Below, piece by piece: positions 6,016-10,258 of a stretch of 10,258 nucleotides of DNA. The stretch lies in assembly GCA_035291705.1 (NCBI GenBank), contig DATDRM010000147.1, positions 1 to 10,258 of the forward strand, given 5' to 3'. The position numbers and the translations under genes were made by a program. Under the pieces are notes generated by a model. The model was not told the origin of the DNA and searched no databases. It was given only the letters and a program-made list of their open reading frames with translations. The stretch is from DATDRM01 sp035291705 (GTDB lineage: Bacteria > Chloroflexota > Anaerolineae > Anaerolineales > UBA4823). How positions within the stretch are numbered: the first letter of the stretch is position 1; every line of letters begins with the position of its first letter.

Positions 6016-7214
6016 GACAAAATCTTATCAACCAAATGGGTCACTCGTAAGCGCATCCCGCGTTTACGCCCGCTAGCCGCCTCGACAATACGCTGGTATT
6101 GCTCCAGGATGAGGTTCGTCGTGCGTTCGATGGCATACGCCCCAGCGACCTGGATGGCCTGCACCCTCATTTTCTTACGTGCTTCCTGGTCGGTCACCAG
6201 ACGCACCATCTTGGCCGTGAACTCAGCCAGATCTTCTTCTTGGGCGATCAGCCCAGAAACCCCGTCTTCGACCGTATCGCTCACTCCAGGGGAGCGGATA
6301 CCTAAAACTGGTAATCCAGCTGCCATGGCCTCGATCACCGAAAGCGGATGCACTTCAGTCACTGAAGCGGTGACAAAGGCGTCCGCAGCGACCAGATAAC
6401 GCGGAATTTCCTCATAAGCCACCACACCCGTAAAATGCACTCGATCGGCAATTCCCATCATGCGCACCAGAGCCTCCAGGTTATCCCGTTCCGGCCCGTC
6501 CCCTATAATCATCAAGCCGACGTTTTCATACGCTCTGGCAGTCCCGGCATAAGCCCGCAACAGGAAGGCTAAATTCTTCTCCGGCCCTAGACGGCCCGTA
6601 TATGTGAGGACTACATCCTTATCACTGAATCCGAGGTCTGCACGCGATACCGCCTCGGGGCCAGCCTGGAAGGGGGCCAGATCAACCCCGTTGGGGATCA
6701 CCTCGATCAGCGATTCCACCCCCAGCCCACGCAAAACCTCGCGCAACCCTGGTGAAGGGGCGATCACCAGATCACAGGATTTGCAGAAAGATGGCATATA
6801 TGCGCGCAGGAAAGTGTCGCCAACCACATCTGGGATCATTGGCAGATAGGCCTGGGTGTATAGATCGTAACGGGTGTGGTTGGTAAATACTATCGGTATG
6901 CCACGCGGCTGGCAGTAGCGGAGCGCTAACCGTCCGCTCACGAACGGATGGTGGACGTGGACGAGATCCATTGTACGCAAAATCCTTTGCGCATGCAGGT
7001 TATACCGGACGCTGAAGTAATATCCACTGTCAACCAATAGCAAACCCCGGGTGCGGATGATATTCAGCTCCTCATCCACATAATCATCCCCCCCGAAGGC
7101 GAAGACGAACACCTCCTGCCCGGCCTTCTCTAAAAAACGCTTGGAGAGGGCGACATAGTTCGTTATCCCGCTGACATAGGGTTTATAAGCGTCAACCAGC
7201 ATACCGATGCGCAT
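6012..7214 (-). CDS. GT4 family glycosyltransferase (glycolipid-synthase type)
   Basis: A 400-residue GT-B fold retaining glycosyltransferase. The N-terminal domain starts MRIGMLVDAYKPYVSGI, has VHVHHPF (85-91) and IPIVFTNHTRYDLYTQAYLP (106-125). This pattern, with H89 and H113, resembles bacterial monoglucosyl/galactosyl-diacylglycerol synthases and related mannosyltransferases. The C-terminal nucleotide-sugar domain has YTGRLGPEKN (205-214; R208 and K213 bind phosphate), GDGPERDNLE, and EVHPLSVIEAMAAGLPV (287-303), with the EX7E pair E287/E295. No signal peptide or membrane span is seen. The C-terminus (GRKRGMRLR) is basic and could help membrane attachment. Glycolipid synthesis is a family-level inference; donor and acceptor are unknown. 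AGGA lies 5 bases upstream of the ATG. It is the first gene of the set with yraN and miaA. Confidence 0.9.
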   Translation of the reverse strand: MRIGMLVDAYKPYVSGITNYVALSKRFLEKAGQEVFVFAFGGDDYVDEELNIIRTRGLLLVDSGYYFSVRYNLHAQRILRTMDLVHVHHPFVSGRLALRYCQPRGIPIVFTNHTRYDLYTQAYLPMIPDVVGDTFLRAYMPSFCKSCDLVIAPSPGLREVLRGLGVESLIEVIPNGVDLAPFQAGPEAVSRADLGFSDKDVVLTYTGRLGPEKNLAFLLRAYAGTARAYENVGLMIIGDGPERDNLEALVRMMGIADRVHFTGVVAYEEIPRYLVAADAFVTASVTEVHPLSVIEAMAAGLPVLGIRSPGVSDTVEDGVSGLIAQEEDLAEFTAKMVRLVTDQEARKKMRVQAIQVAGAYAIERTTNLILEQYQRIVEAASGRKRGMRLRVTHLVDKILS

Positions 7215-7234
7215 TGGATTCCTCTCTTGGATGA

Positions 7235-7263
7235 ATCCTACGCTAGAGCACCAAATCCGTCAA
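7235..7263 (-). promoter_or_regulatory. Candidate promoter of the glycosyltransferase-yraN-miaA set
   Basis: On the minus strand: TTGACG (7263-7258), 17 bases, TAGGAT (7240-7235). The -35 matches consensus at five of six positions, the -10 at four. The start site would be near 7229, leaving a short leader with AGGA before the ATG at 7214. The -35 overlaps the region just before the divergent membrane-protein gene's ribosome-binding site. No equally good plus-strand promoter is visible in this gap. Confidence 0.45.
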
Positions 7264-7276
7264 GAAGGACAGGTTA

Positions 7277-8140
7277 ATGGTAAATAAATCTCTTGGCAGT
7301 TTTTTGAGAGACAGGTACAATCGCCATATGCTGAAACCCAGCCACCTGCCACAGGCCGATCGGTTGAGCTTCCTGGCCGCGACGATCCTGTTGGCTTACG
7401 CGCTTGCCCGCTTCATCGCCCTACCGGCGCGAGAGGTGGCTGTCCAATTGCCGGGAATATACCTTTCGGTGGTGGTCAACGTTCGCACGGTAGTGGCCTT
7501 CCTGGTAGCCGGTTTGACGGCCACCGGCGCAGATATGCTCTTCCGGGATCACCCATCGTATAAGCGTAAAAATGCCCTGGAACACTGGCTATTGCCGGCC
7601 CTGACGGCCTGGGTGATCGGCGGGCCGCTTTACAATTTGCCCCTCGGCCTCCAGTGGCTGGCTAGTTTTGCGGTCGGGGGCGCTTTGCTGATGCTCGTCC
7701 TGGTCGCGGAGTATATCACGGTCGACCCGGATGACGCCCGCCATGCCGTGGCAGCTGCCGGGTTGAACGCGGTTTCATTCGCGCTCTACCTGCTCCTGGC
7801 GATCACGCTGCGCTCAGCTGGCTTGCGCCTCTTCCTCATCTTGCCGGCATTGACATTATCAGCAGGGCTGGTCAGCCTGCGTACGCTTCACCTGCGCCTG
7901 CACGGCCGTTGGCAATTTCTATCGGCGCTGGTCTTGACCTTGATCAATGCCCAGCTCATCGCTGCTTTGCATTATTGGCCGCTTTCGCCGATCACCTACG
8001 GATTGATCCTGCTTGGGCCGACCTATGCCTTGACCAGCCTGATCGGCACTCTAGCCGAAGGCCAATCCTGGCGACGCGCCATCTTAGAACCGGCACTCGT
8101 CCTGATTGTTGTTTGGGGGACAGCTTTGTGGACATCCTGA
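7277..8140 (+). CDS. Polytopic membrane protein of unknown function
   Basis: I do not recognise a family. The 287-residue product is mostly hydrophobic with about eight probable membrane spans, roughly at residues 30-49, 58-84, 102-120, 124-146, 156-178, 183-203, 213-232 and 236-285 (the last may be two spans). A basic, soluble N-terminus (NKSLGSFLRDRYNRH) precedes the first span. A conserved-looking polar stretch, DHPSYKRKNALEHW (91-104), and EYITVDPDDARH (145-156) fall in loops. No catalytic motif is evident. The ATG has AAGGA 7 bases upstream; a second in-frame ATG at codon 18 is less well placed. It opens a plus-strand cluster in which the JAMM gene starts 13 bases before its stop, so the two products are probably co-translated and may act together. 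That partnership is inference. Confidence 0.8.
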   Translation: MVNKSLGSFLRDRYNRHMLKPSHLPQADRLSFLAATILLAYALARFIALPAREVAVQLPGIYLSVVVNVRTVVAFLVAGLTATGADMLFRDHPSYKRKNALEHWLLPALTAWVIGGPLYNLPLGLQWLASFAVGGALLMLVLVAEYITVDPDDARHAVAAAGLNAVSFALYLLLAITLRSAGLRLFLILPALTLSAGLVSLRTLHLRLHGRWQFLSALVLTLINAQLIAALHYWPLSPITYGLILLGPTYALTSLIGTLAEGQSWRRAILEPALVLIVVWGTALWTS

Positions 8141-8553
8141 ATCACCAACCACGCAGTGCAATACAATTAAAGTCAGAACACTGGGAGAAAATGCGCTCCG
8201 ATGTGGACGACCGCGCTCCCGAGGAAGCCTGCGGCCTGGTGGCCGGCCTGGACTCTTCCAGCACCGCAGTATTTCCGATCACCAATCTCTTGCACAGCCA
8301 GGTGCGCTTCCGGATGGATCCGCAAGAACAGCTGGCTGCGTTTAAGGGGATTGACGATCATGATTGGACGTTATTAGCTATCTACCACTCCCACCCCCAA
8401 GGTCCGCATGGACCTTCTCGATCCGATATTGCTGAAACCACCTATCCAGGGGTAATTAGCCTGATCTGGTCGCGGTTTCACAGGAAATGGGATTGCCGTG
8501 GCTACTTGATCCAGGGAGGTGAAGTGGCTGAATTACCGGTCGTGGTATCTTAA
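8128..8553 (+). CDS. JAMM/MPN+ (M67-type) metallopeptidase
   Basis: A 141-residue single-domain protein with a complete JAMM zinc site: E33 in PEEACGLVAG (31-40), then H87 and H89 in YHSHPQGPHGPSRSDI (86-101), with S97 and D100 completing the HxH...SxxD pattern. Bacterial relatives cleave the C-terminus of ubiquitin-like sulfur carrier proteins or act as isopeptidases. No ThiF/MoeB or ThiS/MoaD partner is visible here, so the substrate is unknown. I chose GTG 8128, which has GGGGGA 7 bases upstream and keeps the first strand and helix (AIQLKSEHWEKM). An ATG at 8191 would cut these away. The gene overlaps the membrane-protein stop by 13 bases and ends in TAATAA, 13 bases before plsY. Confidence 0.88.
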   Translation: MDILNHQPRSAIQLKSEHWEKMRSDVDDRAPEEACGLVAGLDSSSTAVFPITNLLHSQVRFRMDPQEQLAAFKGIDDHDWTLLAIYHSHPQGPHGPSRSDIAETTYPGVISLIWSRFHRKWDCRGYLIQGGEVAELPVVVS

Positions 8554-8566
8554 TAAGAATAATTGT

Positions 8567-9220
8567 ATGGAAACCTTACTGAGTATCATCGTGGTAGCTG
8601 CTTCTTATCTGCTTGGGTCGATACCATCGGGAGTGGTTATCGTCAAACTGGTGGCGGGTAAAGACATTCGCCAGGTCGAAAGCGGCCGCACCGGCGGCAC
8701 AAACGCTTTTCGGGCGGCTGGGATATGGGCTGGAGTGGGGACAGCTCTCTTGGATGGTCTTAAGGGGGCTGTCGCAGTATGGTTGGCAAAAGCGCTGCTC
8801 CCGGGAGATGGCTGGGTGCACGTTTTTGCCGGCCTAGCTGCCATCCTGGGTCACAACTACTCGATTTTCATCCTCGAGCGCGACGAGCAGGGGCGCCTGC
8901 GCCTGCGCGGCGGGGCGGGGGGTGCTCCAACTGTTGGCACGGCTTTAGCCCTTTGGCCAGTGAGCGTCCTGATCATTATCCCGCTGGGGGTACTCGTCTT
9001 TTATTTTATCGGATATGCCTCGGTCGCCACGATGAGCGTGCCCCTGTTCGCCGCGCTGATCTTCGCCTACCGGGCCTGGAATGGATCTTCCCCCTGGGAA
9101 TATGTCTGGTTTGGTATCCTTGCCGAAATGATCTTGATCTGGGCGCTCCGGCCAAACATCCGCCGTCTTTTCAACGGGACCGAGCGCCTCCTCGGTTTCC
9201 GCGCCCGGTTTAAGAAATGA
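8567..9220 (+). CDS. plsY: PlsY-type glycerol-3-phosphate acyltransferase, divergent motifs
   Basis: PlsY is a membrane enzyme that transfers an acyl group from acyl-phosphate to glycerol-3-phosphate in the first step of phospholipid synthesis. The 217-residue product has SYLLGSIPSG (13-22) and ESGRTGGTNAFRAAG (38-52), equal to the usual GSGNxGATNxxRxxG with S39 and R49. It also has LLDGLKGAVAV (61-71), ILGHNYSIF (93-101), GGAGGAPTVG (115-124) where most members have GGKGVAT, and RPNIRRLFNGTE (195-206). The phosphate-loop lysine is replaced, the motif 3 histidine (HRxN) reads leucine, and about 10 extra charged residues (RDEQGRLRLR, 105-114) precede the loop. There are about five membrane spans. 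The ATG 8567 fits the family; an upstream in-frame GTG (8519) would overlap the JAMM gene. The Shine-Dalgarno is weak. Confidence 0.85.
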   Translation: METLLSIIVVAASYLLGSIPSGVVIVKLVAGKDIRQVESGRTGGTNAFRAAGIWAGVGTALLDGLKGAVAVWLAKALLPGDGWVHVFAGLAAILGHNYSIFILERDEQGRLRLRGGAGGAPTVGTALALWPVSVLIIIPLGVLVFYFIGYASVATMSVPLFAALIFAYRAWNGSSPWEYVWFGILAEMILIWALRPNIRRLFNGTERLLGFRARFKK

Positions 9221-9243
9221 GCCTGCCTTTTTCGACGCCGTCC

Positions 9244-10137
9244 TTACTCCTCGTAATCCTCTTCCTCTTCGTCATACTCATAGTCTTCCGGCGAAGCTTC
9301 AGGGGGTTTGCCATACATCTGCTCATAAAGAGCACGCAAGTTACGCCGGTGTAACTCCTCAGCCAGGCCGCCGATCAACACCCGGCTCTTTCCACAAGCC
9401 TCGACTTTTACTTCAGAGAGCATATCTAGAGGAAATTTTCGGCGCGCAGCCTTGCGCACCGCCTTCCGGATCGCAGAGAGATAAGCCAGGTTGTCCTTGA
9501 TGGCGCCGTCGATCTCCCCGCGCAGCACAATATCACCATGTCCCTGGATGACGTTCTCTAAACCCATTTTGCCGATTTTCTTCAAAGATAGGATCATGTC
9601 GTCAAGGTTCCCATCCACGATATAAGGCATGGGCATGAACACATCGCCAGCGAACAGCACGCGATCCTCTTCGTCGAGTACGCCGAGATTGTCAGCACTG
9701 TGGCCTGGTAATGGATAAAACGAAAGCGTCTTCTTACCCACTCGCAGGCTCAGGATGCCTTCCGAGAAAGTCAGATGAGGTAGGATAATCTTGACTTGCC
9801 GGTAGACCGTGCTCTGCTTACGCGCTTCGTCCAATGAGGCGCGGCCGCGGGTGTCTAACCACTCCCGGCACAAGCTATGAGCGATGATGGTTGCGCCGGG
9901 GAAGAAGCTGTTACCCCAGGTGTGATCGGCATGATAGTGTGTGTTAATCACATAGCGTACCGGTACCTGTAGCTCCTGTTCGATAAAATTGCGCAGCTCC
10001 AGTGTCTCCTCAGGGAGCGCCAGGGTATCGATAACTACCGCCCAGTTGGGACCGATCACCGCCCCGGCGGTAACTTGAGCATACACTTCACTTTGAAAAG
10101 AATAAACATTCTCGGCGACACGCTCACGTTGCACCAT
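9244..10137 (-). CDS. Metallo-beta-lactamase-fold hydrolase with acidic C-terminal tail
   Basis: A 297-residue MBL-fold hydrolase with all metal ligands: THYHADHTWGN (66-76; H67, H69, D71, H72), LPGHSADNLGV (143-153; H146), FAGDVFM (162-168; D165) and IQGHGD (198-203; H200). It should bind two zinc or iron ions. The substrate cannot be set; the class includes thioesterases, lactonases and lactamase-like proteins. After the domain comes a basic helical part (AIRKAVRKAARRKF) and a tail of about 17 residues, ASPEDYEYDEEEEDYEE, rich in Glu, Asp and Tyr. No signal peptide is seen, so it is probably cytoplasmic. I chose ATG 10137; extension to TTG 10227 would translate the promoter. AAGGA lies 3 bases upstream of the ATG. 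The gene converges with plsY across 23 bases without an obvious terminator. Confidence 0.88.
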   Translation of the reverse strand: MVQRERVAENVYSFQSEVYAQVTAGAVIGPNWAVVIDTLALPEETLELRNFIEQELQVPVRYVINTHYHADHTWGNSFFPGATIIAHSLCREWLDTRGRASLDEARKQSTVYRQVKIILPHLTFSEGILSLRVGKKTLSFYPLPGHSADNLGVLDEEDRVLFAGDVFMPMPYIVDGNLDDMILSLKKIGKMGLENVIQGHGDIVLRGEIDGAIKDNLAYLSAIRKAVRKAARRKFPLDMLSEVKVEACGKSRVLIGGLAEELHRRNLRALYEQMYGKPPEASPEDYEYDEEEEDYEE

Positions 10138-10197
10138 AGTTCCTTCACCCGGTAAAAAATAAATGTCACCGTCCTTCGATTGGCGGTTAACAGGTGA

Positions 10198-10227
10198 AGA
10201 ATAGCACAAATTTAGGGCAAAAGTCAA
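10198..10227 (-). promoter_or_regulatory. Probable sigma-70 promoter of the MBL-fold gene
   Basis: On the minus strand: TTGACT (10227-10222), 18 bases, TATTCT (10203-10198). The -35 matches five of six positions and the -10 four of six. The 30 bases upstream are strongly AT-rich (with AAATTTAAGTTAAATTATG), suiting an UP element. The expected start near 10191 leaves a leader of about 54 bases to the ATG at 10137. Confidence 0.6.
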
Positions 10228-10258
10228 GAGACTATTACATAATTTAACTTAAATTTCC

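Noticed and set aside
7216..7238. Inverted repeat GGATTC/GAATCC with an 11-base loop just upstream of the glycosyltransferase ATG
   Set aside because: The stem is only 6 bp, half A/T, with a large loop; too weak to claim as a regulatory hairpin though it touches the ribosome-binding region.
7909..8127. Long N-terminal extension of the JAMM protein inside the membrane-protein gene
   Set aside because: The extension reads as out-of-frame translation of the membrane-protein gene (rich in Arg, His, Asp, Pro) and is not part of the MPN fold. GTG 8128 fits the fold.
8137..8140. A second CTGA start/stop overlap, as a CTG start for the JAMM gene
   Set aside because: The geometry resembles the HAD case, but an in-frame GTG 9 bases upstream has a better-spaced purine-rich site (GGGGGA), so CTG is not needed.
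8519..8566. GTG start extending PlsY upstream into the JAMM gene
   Set aside because: The extra 16 residues (KWLNYRSWYLNKNN region) are the JAMM coding sequence in another frame; PlsY proteins begin close to the first membrane span, as from ATG 8567.
9221..9243. Terminator between convergent plsY and MBL genes
   Set aside because: The 23-base gap contains a short T-run but no preceding stem of useful length on either strand.
10138..10227. TTG start extending the MBL protein by 30 residues
   Set aside because: The TTG is part of a plausible -35 box with a matching -10 downstream, and the extension has no family-like sequence.
1..10258. tRNA, rRNA, CRISPR, insertion-sequence or phage content
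   Set aside because: Coding sequence is nearly continuous, gaps are at most about 120 bases, and no repeat-spacer pattern, transposase motif or tRNA-like cloverleaf was recognised.

Overview
This window reads as an ordinary, densely packed bacterial chromosome segment. It is moderately GC-rich by eye, coding is close to continuous, and genes meet in 4-14 base overlaps. The protein styles suggest Chloroflexota, probably Anaerolineae: a GT4 glycosyltransferase of glycolipid-synthase type, a divergent PlsY, an alkaline-phosphatase-superfamily mini-metalloenzyme, and a stand-alone JAMM protein. That placement is inference from sequence style, not a database result. I see no rRNA, tRNA, CRISPR array, insertion sequence or prophage gene. 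No gene-free stretch exceeds about 120 bases.

Left part, plus strand. The 3' end of a SAM-dependent methyltransferase (2-334) leads through a small 7-bp tandem repeat array into a phosphoglycerate mutase/phosphopentomutase-like metalloenzyme (345-1304). A DegV/FakB fatty-acid-binding protein (1370-2242) follows, with a probable promoter of its own whose -10 box overlaps the preceding stop codon.

Middle part, minus strand, read right to left. A GT4 glycosyltransferase (7214-6012), a YraN-family protein (6015-5617) and the tRNA dimethylallyltransferase MiaA (5630-4701) overlap one another and probably share a promoter just upstream of the glycosyltransferase. A near-consensus sigma-70 promoter sits directly after the miaA stop. 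It drives a long-chain acyl-CoA ligase (4601-2919) and a HAD-IB phosphatase (2922-2239). The phosphatase can only keep its catalytic DxDGT motif by starting at a CTG codon, which overlaps the ligase stop and lies behind a strong Shine-Dalgarno.

Right part. A divergent plus-strand cluster encodes an unrecognised polytopic membrane protein (7277-8140), a JAMM/M67 metallopeptidase (8128-8553) and a PlsY-like glycerol-3-phosphate acyltransferase with altered motifs (8567-9220). It converges on a minus-strand metallo-beta-lactamase-fold hydrolase (10137-9244) with its own promoter and a highly acidic tail.

Functional theme (inference): several genes touch fatty acid or membrane lipid handling (FakB-like DegV, acyl-CoA ligase, PlsY, glycolipid-type GT4, possibly the HAD-IB phosphatase). 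They lie in at least four transcription units, so this is a loose neighbourhood rather than a demonstrated system. The items most worth a second look are the CTG start, the heptamer array that supplies tail, stop, ribosome-binding site and start between two genes (with a 12-base copy in a distant leader), and the substituted PlsY motifs. I do not see a clearly novel multi-gene system.
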